Shown: positions 48,698 to 56,516, counted from the first letter of the stretch. The stretch: DNA of 64,000 nt from Candidatus Ferrigenium bremense (GCA_019449635.1 JAGRPI010000013.1:34813-98812), one strand, 5' to 3'. The notes: generated by a model from the sequence alone, not told the origin. Made by a program: numbers and translations.

Positions 48698-50938
48698 ATG
48701 GCCGTTTCCAATTACGCATCGCTGTTTACCGGAGCCGCATCCGCAGAAAGTCCTGCGGCCGATCGCCCCGTCAATACCGTTTACCGCATCCTGCTGGTGG
48801 ATGATGAGCCGAACGTCCTCAATGCATTGAAGCGCGTGTTCCGCCAGGAGAACTATGCAGTGGTCACGGCATCCGGCGGGCATGAAGCGCTGGAACTGCT
48901 GCGCAAGGAACCGTTCCACCTGATGATCTCCGATTACATGATGCCCGGCATGAGCGGCGCCGAACTGCTGAAGCAGGCCAAGGCGATCAAGCCGGAGATC
49001 ATCCGCATCATGCTGACCGGCCATGCCGACACCGGCGCGGTGATGGGCGCCATCAATGAAGGCGCGGTGTACAAGTTCATCCTCAAGCCCTGGAACGACG
49101 ACGATCTGCGCGTGACCGTCGCGCTGGCGCTGGAGCAATACGATCTCATCCAGAAGAACAGGTTGCTGCAGCAGGACAACGCGCAGAAATCCAAGGAGAT
49201 CAACGCGCTCGCCAAGCTGACGGTCAGCAACCGCAGCCAGCTCGCCATCATGCTCAACAAGAAGAACCTGTTGAGCAGCCAGCAGGTGCAGGAGCTCTAC
49301 CGGCAGCAACAGCAGAAGAAGGAGCCCATCATCAAGTTGTTGCTGGAGCGCGACTGGGTATCCGAAAAAGCCATCCGCGATATCCTGCGCAAGGAATTGC
49401 TGGTCGAGGAAGTCTCGCTGGCGGAATTCCAGGTCGATGCGGCGGTCGCCTCGCTGATCCCGCGCAGTTTCTGCGAACGCCAACTGGTCGTGCCGCTGCG
49501 CCTCGAAGGAAAGCGTTTGCTGCTGGCATTGGCCGATCCGCTGGACATGGGCCTGCTCGACGACCTGCGCTTCGTCTCCGGGCTGGAGATACAGCCGGTC
49601 ATGGCGAGCGTGGCGAGCATCAAGGCGAAACTGGCGGAGCTGTACGGCAGCGACGAGGAAGTCGATTTCAAGGAACTGGAAACGCTGGTCGCCAGCGCCG
49701 ACCCCTACGAGGGTATCGAGGTCGTCATCGAGGACGAGGACAACGAGTCGCTGGAAGACCTGCTGCGCGACACCAACGAACCGCCCGCCATCCGCCTGGT
49801 CAACGCGGTGATGCTCGAGGCGGTGCGGCTCGGCGCGAGCGACATCCATATCCAGCCGCGCACCAAGAGCGTGATGGTGCGTTACCGCATCGACGGGGTG
49901 CTGATGGACAAGATCCAGATCCCGCATCAATTGCACCAGTCGCTGGTGTCGCGCCTCAAGGTGATGGCGGAACTGGACATCAGCGAGCGGCGGCGCCCGC
50001 AGGATGGGCGCATCACCGTAAAAACGCCGATGCGCATCGTCGATCTGCGCATCTCCACCCTGCCCACCATCAACGGGGAAAAGGTGGTGATGCGCATTCT
50101 CGACCGCAACTCGGCCATCGTGGCTGTGGACGGCATGGGATTTTCCGGGACCGACCTCGCCAAGGTGCTGAACATGGTGGACAAGCCGCAGGGACTCATT
50201 TTGACCACGGGCCCCACCGGCAGCGGCAAGACCACGACGCTTTACGCGCTGCTGCAGCACAATGCCACGCCTACCAGAAACTACGTCACGATCGAAGACC
50301 CGGTGGAATACTATATGGATCAGGCCGGTCAGGTGCTGATCAAGGAAAAGATCGGCCTGACGTTCCCGATGGTGCTGCGTTCCATCCTGCGCCAGGATCC
50401 GGACGTGATCCTGCTGGGTGAGATACGCGACTTCGAAACGGCGGAGGTGGCGTTTCATGCCGCACTGACGGGACACCTGGTGTTTTCGACGCTGCATACC
50501 AACTCGGCGGTAGCGACGATCTCCCGCCTGCTGGACCTCGGATTGAAGCCTTATGTCATTGCCACGGCGCTGGAAGGCATCATTGCGCAACGGCTGGTGC
50601 GCAAAATCTGCGAGCACTGCCGCGAGGCGGACACCCCCTCACCCGCCCTGCTGGCAAGACTGGGGCCGCTGTTCAGCCAGGGGAACATCACCGCCTATAA
50701 GGGCAAGGGTTGCAGCCATTGCCATGACAGCGGCTACAAGGGACGCATCGGCCTGTACGAGGTGCTAATTTTAAATGACCAGATGCGCCATCTCATTGCC
50801 AGCGGCGCCACCATTCTGGATATCACCAGCCTTGCGCAACAGGTTGGCACCGCATCATTGATCGAGGATGGGCGGGACAAGGTCAATCAGGGGCTGACCA
50901 CGCTGGACGAACTGCTGCGCGTGCTGGGGCCGCAATAG
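48698..50938 (+). CDS. receiver domain fused to PilB/GspE-type ATPase
   Basis: A 746-residue fusion. An N-terminal receiver (about 28-145, Asp79 in LMISDYMMPGMSG) leads by a coiled coil to a GspE/PilB N-terminal domain (about 180-320) and a hexameric secretion ATPase. Walker A GPTGSGKTTT starts at 505; Walker B LLGEIRD; Asp box and His box regions (HLVFSTLHTNSA) are present; the CEHC...CSHC zinc motif is complete. This is an extension-type ATPase that powers pilus or pseudopilus assembly, here directly under phosphorylation control. The ATG at 48698 has GGAGGAACC upstream. A terminator follows, closing the cluster. No pilin genes are next to it. Confidence 0.93.
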   Translation: MAVSNYASLFTGAASAESPAADRPVNTVYRILLVDDEPNVLNALKRVFRQENYAVVTASGGHEALELLRKEPFHLMISDYMMPGMSGAELLKQAKAIKPEIIRIMLTGHADTGAVMGAINEGAVYKFILKPWNDDDLRVTVALALEQYDLIQKNRLLQQDNAQKSKEINALAKLTVSNRSQLAIMLNKKNLLSSQQVQELYRQQQQKKEPIIKLLLERDWVSEKAIRDILRKELLVEEVSLAEFQVDAAVASLIPRSFCERQLVVPLRLEGKRLLLALADPLDMGLLDDLRFVSGLEIQPVMASVASIKAKLAELYGSDEEVDFKELETLVASADPYEGIEVVIEDEDNESLEDLLRDTNEPPAIRLVNAVMLEAVRLGASDIHIQPRTKSVMVRYRIDGVLMDKIQIPHQLHQSLVSRLKVMAELDISERRRPQDGRITVKTPMRIVDLRISTLPTINGEKVVMRILDRNSAIVAVDGMGFSGTDLAKVLNMVDKPQGLILTTGPTGSGKTTTLYALLQHNATPTRNYVTIEDPVEYYMDQAGQVLIKEKIGLTFPMVLRSILRQDPDVILLGEIRDFETAEVAFHAALTGHLVFSTLHTNSAVATISRLLDLGLKPYVIATALEGIIAQRLVRKICEHCREADTPSPALLARLGPLFSQGNITAYKGKGCSHCHDSGYKGRIGLYEVLILNDQMRHLIASGATILDITSLAQQVGTASLIEDGRDKVNQGLTTLDELLRVLGPQ

Positions 50939-50957
50939 GCGCCGCCGAAGAAAATGA

Positions 50958-50987
50958 AAAAGGCCTGCATCACGCAGGCCTTTTTTG
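50958..50987 (+). terminator. rho-independent terminator after the receiver-ATPase gene
   Basis: AAAGGCCTGC, loop ATCAC, GCAGGCCTTTTTTG: an 8-bp stem and six Ts. On the other strand an A-run gives a partial second T-run, so it may also serve htpX, which ends at 50997. Confidence 0.9.
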
Positions 50988-50996
50988 TTGCTCCGC

Positions 50997-51878
50997 TTAA
51001 TAAGCGGAGCGCAACGCCTCTATCCGTTCGTCCAGCGGTGGATGGGTCATGAACAGCTTGGCGAAACTCTTTCCGCCGGAAATGCCGAATGCGGCCATCT
51101 GTTCCGGCAAGGTTGCCTGTTCGTGGTTGATTTTCAGGCGTTCCAGCGCGGCGATCATCTTTCCGCGCCCCGCCAGGTTGGCGCCGCCCGCGTCGGCGCG
51201 GAATTCGCGCTGGCGCGAGAACCACATGACGATCATGCTGGCCAGGATGCCCAGCACCAGTTGTGCGACCAGTTCCGCGGCAATCATGCCGATGCCGTGG
51301 CCGTTGCGCCCGTCGTTCTTGAGCAGCACGCGGTCGACGAAATAGCCGAACAGCTTGGCGAAGAAGATCACGAAGGTATTCACCACGCCCTGGATCAGCG
51401 CCAGCGTCACCATGTCGCCGTTGGCGACGTGGCTGATCTCATGCGCCAGCACCGCCTCGGCTTCGTCGCGGCTCATGCTGTGCAACAACCCGGTGCTCAC
51501 CGCCACCAGCGCGTCGTTGCGGTTCCATCCGGTGGCGAACGCATTCACGTCCGGCGCGTCATAGATCGCCACTTCCGGCATGCCGATGCCCGCCGCGTCC
51601 GCCTGCCGGCGCACGGTATCCACCAGCCAGCGCTCGGTCGGATCGATCGGGTTCTCGATGACCTGCGCGCCGACCATGCGCTTGGCCGACCATTTGGACA
51701 TCGCCAGCGAAATCAGCGAACCGGCAAAACCGATCACGGCAGACATCACCAGCAGCGCGGAGAAGTTGATGCTGCCGGATTCATCCAGCCAGCGGTCCAC
51801 GCCGAGCAGGCGCAGCGTGATGTTGATCACGAACAGCACCGCCAGGTTGGTCAGGATAAACAGGAAAATCCGTTTCAT
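50997..51878 (-). CDS. htpX: membrane-bound zinc protease HtpX
   Basis: An M48 metalloprotease of 293 residues in the inner membrane. Two N-terminal helices, then the catalytic HEISH (in [13 protein letters not shown]), two more hydrophobic segments, and the third zinc ligand region [14 protein letters not shown]. It degrades misfolded membrane proteins with FtsH. It converges on the signalling cluster and shares the terminator region. Start [25 protein letters not shown] lies upstream. Confidence 0.95.
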   Translation of the reverse strand: MKRIFLFILTNLAVLFVINITLRLLGVDRWLDESGSINFSALLVMSAVIGFAGSLISLAMSKWSAKRMVGAQVIENPIDPTERWLVDTVRRQADAAGIGMPEVAIYDAPDVNAFATGWNRNDALVAVSTGLLHSMSRDEAEAVLAHEISHVANGDMVTLALIQGVVNTFVIFFAKLFGYFVDRVLLKNDGRNGHGIGMIAAELVAQLVLGILASMIVMWFSRQREFRADAGGANLAGRGKMIAALERLKINHEQATLPEQMAAFGISGGKSFAKLFMTHPPLDERIEALRSAY

Positions 51879-52016
51879 TTTTTCGCCTCCGTCATCAATA
51901 GTACAAATACGGCGCGCAGTTTAACACTGCTTGCCTCTCAGCCACGCTACATGGTGGTATTGCCATTTTTTTCAAGCGCGCGATTGGAAAGCAAAACCGC
52001 AAGGAAGTTTCATATA

Positions 52017-52203
52017 GAGAAACACTGAATAAGTCCGTTCACCCTGATAACCAGCGACTTGGCTGTCGTCTTTTGGCAGCCTAGTCGAATGGCTAGTTGT
52101 TTCATCAGCCTGTCGAAGGGTGAGCTTTGCAATTTGTTGATTGCACATTGCCTTCTGCTCATGGTTCGACAGGTTCACCACGAACGGAAGGCTTGTTTTC
52201 AGC
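52017..52203. mobile_element. MITE-like element, copy 2, split by another repeat
   Basis: It begins GAAACACTGAATAAG and ends CTTGTTTTCAGC, matching copy 1 at 37731-37859 over nearly its whole length (for example CAGCCTGTCGAAGGGTG and TTGTTGATTGCACA). At about 52047-52108 it is interrupted by the AACCAGCGACTTG-stem-CCTAGTCGAATGGCTAGT unit known from 9646-9698. Thus one repeat has inserted into another. It occupies the centre of the 51879-52353 gap, in which no gene is seen. Confidence 0.65.
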
Positions 52204-52207
52204 CAGT

Positions 52208-52264
52208 GTAGCGTGCGCTGCGCGCACGATTCCTGAATTATGACGTGCGCGCAGCGCACGCTAC
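52208..52264. repeat. long perfect hairpin upstream of the marR-like gene
   Basis: GTAGCGTGCGCTGCGCGCAC, then a short loop, then GTGCGCGCAGCGCACGCTAC: 20-bp arms that are exact inverses. Same layout (GTAG...CTAC) as 14369-14430 and 53718-53772 with different stem letters. Confidence 0.8.
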
Positions 52265-52296
52265 GGGCTGCGGAAAAATAAGTTGCCATCACCTGC

Positions 52297-52343
52297 TTGA
52301 CATTAGTTCTAACTAGAACTTACAATGTCCTAACTAGAACTTA
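52297..52343 (+). promoter_or_regulatory. marR-like gene promoter with operator repeats
   Basis: TTGACA (52297-52302), an 18-base spacer and TACAAT (52321-52326) form a good sigma-70 promoter. The spacer is filled by the palindrome AGTTCT-AACT-AGAACT (52305-52320), and TAACTAGAACTTA recurs at 52331-52343. This is the expected arrangement for autorepression by the MarR-type product. Confidence 0.75.
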
Positions 52344-52353
52344 TTGAGCAGCC

Positions 52354-52821
52354 ATGCCGCAAAAATCTTTCATACCGGTGTTGCGCGAACTTGCCCGAGC
52401 CTACCAGGCGTTCGAGACCTGTTCGGCGACCCACATCCGCACCCTTGGCCTGACCCCGTCGCAGTTCGACATCGTTGCCACGCTGGGCAACACGGACGGC
52501 ATGAATTTCAAGGAGCTGGGCGAGAAAACCCTGATCACCAAGGGCACGCTCACCGGCGTGGTGGATCGCCTGGAGGCCAAGGGCCTGGTACGGCGCATCG
52601 CTTCGGCCAGCGACGGGCGCAGCCAGATCGTGCAACTGACGCGCAAGGGGGAGGTACTTTTCGCCAAAGTGTTCCCGGCCCATCTGGAACATATGGAGCA
52701 GTCTTTCGCCTCCTTCTCGCAGGCGGACCTGGGCGCCATGGAAGCCGAACTGCAGCGTCTGCGCACAGCACTCTCCGCATCAAATGAATCACCCACAACC
52801 ACCCTGAAAGGAAAATCATGA
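52354..52821 (+). CDS. MarR-family transcriptional regulator
   Basis: A 155-residue winged-helix repressor: LTPSQFDIVATLGNTDGMNF, recognition helix region ITKGTLTGVVDRLEAKGLV and wing RIASASDGRSQIVQLT. Cys23 (ETCSATHIR) is the only clear cysteine in the N-terminal part, so redox sensing by a thiol is conceivable but unproven. It overlaps the CDGSH gene by four bases and heads the operon CDGSH-cytochrome b561-yceI-yceI. The promoter contains matching palindromes. Ligand unknown. Confidence 0.92.
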   Translation: MPQKSFIPVLRELARAYQAFETCSATHIRTLGLTPSQFDIVATLGNTDGMNFKELGEKTLITKGTLTGVVDRLEAKGLVRRIASASDGRSQIVQLTRKGEVLFAKVFPAHLEHMEQSFASFSQADLGAMEAELQRLRTALSASNESPTTTLKGKS

Positions 52822-53054
52822 CCCAGCCTGTATGCACACAAAAAAGTCCCTATGCAGTCGAACTCGAAGCCGGCGACCACTACTGGTGCGCGTGCGGCCT
52901 GTCGAAGAGCCAGCCGTTCTGCGATGGCGCCCATGAGGGAACAGGTATCAATCCGGTAAGATTCACCGTCACCGAAAAGGAGACCCAGTACCTCTGCGGT
53001 TGCCGGGCTACCAAGGGCCAGCCGTTCTGCGATGGGACACACAGCGAGCTTTGA
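52818..53054 (+). CDS. dual CDGSH iron-sulfur protein
   Basis: A 78-residue protein with two CDGSH motifs: CACGLSKSQPFCDGAH and CGCRATKGQPFCDGTH. Each has the three-Cys one-His pattern for a 2Fe-2S cluster. Bacterial CDGSH proteins are thought to act in redox or iron-sulfur handling. The ATG overlaps the marR stop (ATGA), so expression is tied to the regulator. It is followed 19 bases later by cytochrome b561. Confidence 0.93.
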   Translation: MTQPVCTQKSPYAVELEAGDHYWCACGLSKSQPFCDGAHEGTGINPVRFTVTEKETQYLCGCRATKGQPFCDGTHSEL

Positions 53055-53073
53055 TCTCCGGTATCAAGCCGCC

Positions 53074-53616
53074 ATGACCGATCACTACACCCGCACCGCC
53101 ATCACCCTGCACTGGGTAATCGCCCTGCTGATCCTCGCCGCCTTCCCGCTCGGCGTGTATATGCACGACCTGCCGCTCTCGCCGGACAAGCTCCGGCTGT
53201 ACAGCTACCACAAGTGGATCGGCGTCAGCATCTTCCTGCTGGCCGTGCTGCGCATCCTGTGGCGCTTCACCCACCGTCCGCCGCCATTGCCCGGCAGCAT
53301 GCCGCGCTGGGAAAAGCTTGCCGCCGATACCGTGCACACCCTGCTGTACGCGCTGCTCTTCGTCGTGCCGCTGAGCGGCTGGCTGATGAGCTCCGCCAAG
53401 GGCGTCCAGACCGTGTGGTTCGGCGTGCTGCCGCTGCCCGACCTGGTGAGCAAGAACAAGGAACTGGGCGACTTGCTCAAGGAAGTGCATGAAGGCCTCA
53501 ATTTCATCATGCTCGGCGCGGTGCTCGCCCATATCGGCGCCGCGCTCAAACACCATTTCATCGAACGCGACGGAGTGCTGGCGCGCATGATCCCGCTTCT
53601 CGGGAGGGGCACATGA
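53074..53616 (+). CDS. cytochrome b561
   Basis: A 180-residue inner-membrane di-heme cytochrome with four helices. Heme-ligand histidines are visible in ITLHWVIALLILAAF, YSYHKWIGVSIFLL, and the C-terminal LKEVHEGLNFIML and AHIGAALKHHF. The family moves electrons from quinol or superoxide; E. coli CybB is a superoxide:ubiquinone oxidoreductase. The ATG at 53074 (MTDHYTRTAITLHW) is the family start. It overlaps the following yceI gene by four bases (ATGA). In many proteobacteria b561 and yceI are adjacent. Confidence 0.93.
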   Translation: MTDHYTRTAITLHWVIALLILAAFPLGVYMHDLPLSPDKLRLYSYHKWIGVSIFLLAVLRILWRFTHRPPPLPGSMPRWEKLAADTVHTLLYALLFVVPLSGWLMSSAKGVQTVWFGVLPLPDLVSKNKELGDLLKEVHEGLNFIMLGAVLAHIGAALKHHFIERDGVLARMIPLLGRGT

Positions 53617-54332
53617 AATATCTGTTGGTTATCCCGAGCCGTTTGTATTTCTTGCGAGTCCGCGTAATGATTGATTCTTGTATCTTTGATGCCACTCACC
53701 TTCTGGGTGCCCCCCCTGTAGGAGCGCGCCCTGCGCGCAACCAGATGAATCGCGCGCAGGGCGCGCTCCTACGGGTTTCAACTGCATTTTTCATGATAGT
53801 CCCGCTGCTGCTCGCCGCCCCGCTGGCATGGGGTGCGGAGTTCACCGTGCTGCGTCCGCAGCAAAGCAGCATCACCTTCGTTTCGAAACAGATGGGCGTG
53901 CCGGTGGAAGGCAGCTTCAGGAAATTCACCGCGCGTATCGCGGTGGACCCGGCCAGGCCCGAAGCCGGCACGGCGCGCATCGACATCGACCTCGCCAGCA
54001 TCGACACCGGCAATGCCGAAGCCGATGTGGAAGTCGCGGGCAAGGCATGGTTCGACACCAGGAACCACCCCACTGCCAGCTTCGTCTCCGGCAGCGTCAA
54101 ACAGTCGGGCAAGGGACGTTATGAGGCGCTCGGCAAGATGACCCTCAAGGGCAGGACACTGGACATCAGGGCACCCTTCACGCTCAGACAGAGTGCCGAT
54201 ACTTTGGTCATCGACGGCATGTTCCCGCTCAAGCGCCTCGATTACGGCATCGGTTCGGGTATCTGGAGCGACACCGATACGGTCGCCGACGAGGTGCAGA
54301 TCCGTTTCCACTTCACCGTTGCAAACAAATAA
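53613..54332 (+). CDS. YceI-family protein, first copy, with repeat-extended leader
   Basis: A lipocalin-like periplasmic YceI protein, which binds polyisoprenoids such as quinone precursors. The YceI fold starts at FTVLRPQQSSITFVSKQ and includes SFRKFTARI, GKAWFDTRNHPTASF and GKMTLKGRTLDI. The best translation start, ATG 53613 with GGGAGGGG upstream, overlaps the b561 stop. However, between it and the signal-like AFFMIVPLLLAAPLAWG there are about 55 codons containing a GTAGGAGCGCGCC hairpin (53718-53772). The leader therefore looks disrupted by an insertion; internal starts at 53745 or 53793 could produce a normal signal peptide. Confidence 0.85.
   Translation: MKYLLVIPSRLYFLRVRVMIDSCIFDATHLLGAPPVGARPARNQMNRAQGALLRVSTAFFMIVPLLLAAPLAWGAEFTVLRPQQSSITFVSKQMGVPVEGSFRKFTARIAVDPARPEAGTARIDIDLASIDTGNAEADVEVAGKAWFDTRNHPTASFVSGSVKQSGKGRYEALGKMTLKGRTLDIRAPFTLRQSADTLVIDGMFPLKRLDYGIGSGIWSDTDTVADEVQIRFHFTVANK
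53718..53772. repeat. GTAGGAGCGCGCC hairpin inside the yceI leader
   Basis: GTAGGAGCGCGCCCTGCGCG, short loop, CGCGCAGGGCGCGCTCCTAC: arms of 20 bp, exact inverses. Same family as 14369-14430. Read in frame in the leader of the first yceI gene. Confidence 0.8.
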
Positions 54333-54354
54333 CCAGCCTAGAAAGGAAAATACC

Positions 54355-54918
54355 ATGAACAAACTTCTCGCAATCCTCCTCGCCAGCCTGCTCGCCGCGC
54401 CCGCCTGTGCCGCCGATAACTACACCATCGATTCGCGCCACACCTGGCCGGTGTTCGAGGTCAACCATATGGGCTTCTCCACCCAGCGCGGCCGCTTCAA
54501 CAAATCCAGCGGCAAGATCACCCTCGACAGCGCCGCGAAAAAGGGCAGCGTGGAACTGGTGATCGAAACTGCTTCGCTCGACATGGGGCTCGACAAGTGG
54601 GACGAGCACATGAAATCGGATGAATTCTTCAATGTCGCGCAATTCCCGACCATGCGCTTCACCTCGGACAGGCTGGTGTTCGACGGCGACAAGGTGGTGG
54701 CCGCAGAAGGCAGCTTCACCCTGCTCGGCGTGACCAAGCCGCTGACGCTCACCGTGAGCAACTTCCGCTGCGCCCCGCACCCGATGGTCAAAAAACCTGC
54801 CTGCGGCGCGGACATTACCGCCACCCTGAAACGCTCTGAATTCGGCATGACCAAATACGTTCCCGGCGTGAGCGATGAGGTGAGAATCTCCGCTCCGGTG
54901 GAAGCCATCAAGGATTAG
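54355..54918 (+). CDS. YceI-family protein, second copy
   Basis: A 187-residue periplasmic YceI protein with a clean signal peptide (MNKLLAILLASLLAAPACA) and the fold blocks YTIDSRHTWPVFEVNHMGF, KSDEFFNVAQFPTMRFTSD, and GSFTLLGVTKPLTL. GAAAGGAAAA precedes the ATG at 54355. It lies 22 bases after the first copy, but the two proteins are only distantly alike. A terminator follows, ending the MarR operon. Likely role: isoprenoid quinone or lipid handling linked to cytochrome b561. Confidence 0.93.
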   Translation: MNKLLAILLASLLAAPACAADNYTIDSRHTWPVFEVNHMGFSTQRGRFNKSSGKITLDSAAKKGSVELVIETASLDMGLDKWDEHMKSDEFFNVAQFPTMRFTSDRLVFDGDKVVAAEGSFTLLGVTKPLTLTVSNFRCAPHPMVKKPACGADITATLKRSEFGMTKYVPGVSDEVRISAPVEAIKD

Positions 54919-54935
54919 CCCTCTGCACACCAACG

Positions 54936-54967
54936 AAAAGGGCAAGCCGGAAGGCTTGCCCTTTTGC
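54936..54967 (+). terminator. rho-independent terminator of the marR-yceI operon
   Basis: AAAAGGGCAAGCC, loop GGAA, GGCTTGCCCTTTTG: a 9-bp stem and a T-run, 18 bases after the stop. Confidence 0.9.
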
Positions 54968-55008
54968 GTTTGCAGGCAGTTGAACACTCGCCCGCCGGGT
55001 GTGTGGAG

Positions 55009-55137
55009 TTAAGGGCACCTCTAAAAATTACCCGTTCATGCTTCGACAGGCTCAGCACGAACGGGTAACTTGCTGATTTACAACAATGGCCGTTCGCACT
55101 GAGCCTGTCGAAGTGCAATTTTTGGAGGTGCCCTTAA
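55009..55137. mobile_element. 129-bp MITE-like element with AAGGGCACCTC ends
   Basis: Terminal inverted repeats of 21 bases with one mismatch (left contains AAGGGCACCTCTAAAAATT; right is AATTTTTGGAGGTGCCCTT). Inside are two facing CCGTTC(A/G)...TCGACAGGCTCAG cores like those of the element at 37731, although the ends differ. TTAA flanks both ends. It has no coding capacity and fills most of the 54919-55252 gap; a CCCCGGCATAGCCGGGG hairpin follows at 55143-55160. Confidence 0.65.
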
Positions 55138-55252
55138 ATGACCCCCGGCATAGCCGGGGTTTACCTAACTGAATTGCTGGAGCAACCCGCGGTTTTTCTT
55201 CGCGTCCTTCGTGGTTCAAATGGGGTTTGATGCGCGGGGCGGCGGCAGCGCG

Positions 55253-56458
55253 TCAGGTGTCGCTCCTGCGTTGCCGGCAGAATTCCAGGAAAGCCTCCTC
55301 CTCCAGCGGCCGGCCGAGGAAATAGCCCTGCGCGATGTCGCAACCCGCGGCCTTCAGCGTGTCCCAGTCCTCTTCTGTCTCGATGCCTTCGGCCACCGCT
55401 TTGAGCCCCAGGCCGCGGGCGAGCGCGAGGCTCGCCTCGACGATGACGTGCGCGGCGCGATTCCGCGCACAGCCGGTGATGAAGCCCTGGTCGATCTTGA
55501 GCTCGGTAAAAGGCACGCGGGTGAGCTGCTGCATGCTGGCGAAGCCGGTGCCGTAGTCGTCGATGGACAGCCCGAAGCCGTGCATGCGCAGGCGCGTGAG
55601 ATTCTCCAGCGCGGGGGCGAGCTCGGTCATCGCGGCAGTTTCGGTGATTTCCAATATCATGCGCTTCGGCTCCAGCCCGGCGCCTTTGACGCAGGCGATG
55701 ATGCGGTCGGCGAGTGAAGTATCGGCGAGCGAAGTGAGCGAGAGGTTGACCGAAACGGTGAGATCGAAGCCTGCGGCGAGCCAGTTGCGGCAGGCGTGGG
55801 CGGCCTTCTCCAGCATCAGGAAGGTGAGCGTGTCGATGTCCTTGTGCCGCTCAAGCTCGAGGATGAAGGCGTAAGGTGCGACAATGCCGCGCGTGGGGTG
55901 GCGCCAGCGTGCCAGCGCCTCGACACCGACCACGCGCCCGCTCGCCATCTCGATCTTGGGCTGGAAAAAGGGTTCGAACTCGCGGTTGGCGATGCCGGCA
56001 CGAATCTCCTGCCAGCCGAAGATGGGCGGCGGCGCGGGCCGCACCGCTTGCGGTGCCTTGCGGGCGGTGCGGTGAGCGGTGAGCAACTGCACCAGGCGTG
56101 CGTGCGTGATGGGTTTTTCGATTACGCCGAGAAGCTGCACGCCGTAGGCATCCGCCATCTTGGCCACCGAGCCCAGCAGCACCGAATCCAGCGCGCTGAT
56201 GATGATGACCTCCATGCCCGATTTCGCCTCGCCCAGGTGGTGAATGAAGGCCATGCCGTCCATCTCCGGCATGTCCAGGTCGGAGAGCACGATTTCGGGC
56301 GGCTTAGGTGCGGAGCGGATGATCTCCAGCGCCTCGCGGCCGTTGGCGGCTTCGAGGACGTCAGCAATGCCGAGGCCGTGCAGCATACGCACCATGGTGC
56401 GCCGCTGGAAGTCGTGGTCTTCCGCGACGAGTATGACGATTTTCGGGTCGAGGATCAT
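55253..56458 (-). CDS. response regulator with EAL domain
   Basis: A 401-residue receiver-EAL protein resembling the c-di-GMP phosphodiesterase RocR. Receiver phospho-acceptor in IVLSDLDMPEMDG; EAL domain with GVEALARWRHP, NLSLTSLAD, MILEITETAAM, SIDDYGTGFASM and the catalytic-loop region LKIDQGFITG, followed by AVAEGIETEEDW. All main catalytic residues seem present. It follows the hybrid kinase gene on the same strand, 58 bases after its stop, and is therefore its probable partner. The receiver is not of the YKFxxKPW type seen in the main cluster. Confidence 0.93.
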   Translation of the reverse strand: MILDPKIVILVAEDHDFQRRTMVRMLHGLGIADVLEAANGREALEIIRSAPKPPEIVLSDLDMPEMDGMAFIHHLGEAKSGMEVIIISALDSVLLGSVAKMADAYGVQLLGVIEKPITHARLVQLLTAHRTARKAPQAVRPAPPPIFGWQEIRAGIANREFEPFFQPKIEMASGRVVGVEALARWRHPTRGIVAPYAFILELERHKDIDTLTFLMLEKAAHACRNWLAAGFDLTVSVNLSLTSLADTSLADRIIACVKGAGLEPKRMILEITETAAMTELAPALENLTRLRMHGFGLSIDDYGTGFASMQQLTRVPFTELKIDQGFITGCARNRAAHVIVEASLALARGLGLKAVAEGIETEEDWDTLKAAGCDIAQGYFLGRPLEEEAFLEFCRQRRSDT

Positions 56459-56516
56459 AGCCGTTTACTCCTTGCATGTTGCTTTCCCGGTGGCTTCCCG
56501 GAAATGGGCGCAGTGC

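Noticed and set aside
48698..50938. Receiver-ATPase as part of a local type II secretion operon
   Set aside because: No gsp or pil genes are adjacent; upstream are signalling genes and downstream a terminator and htpX.
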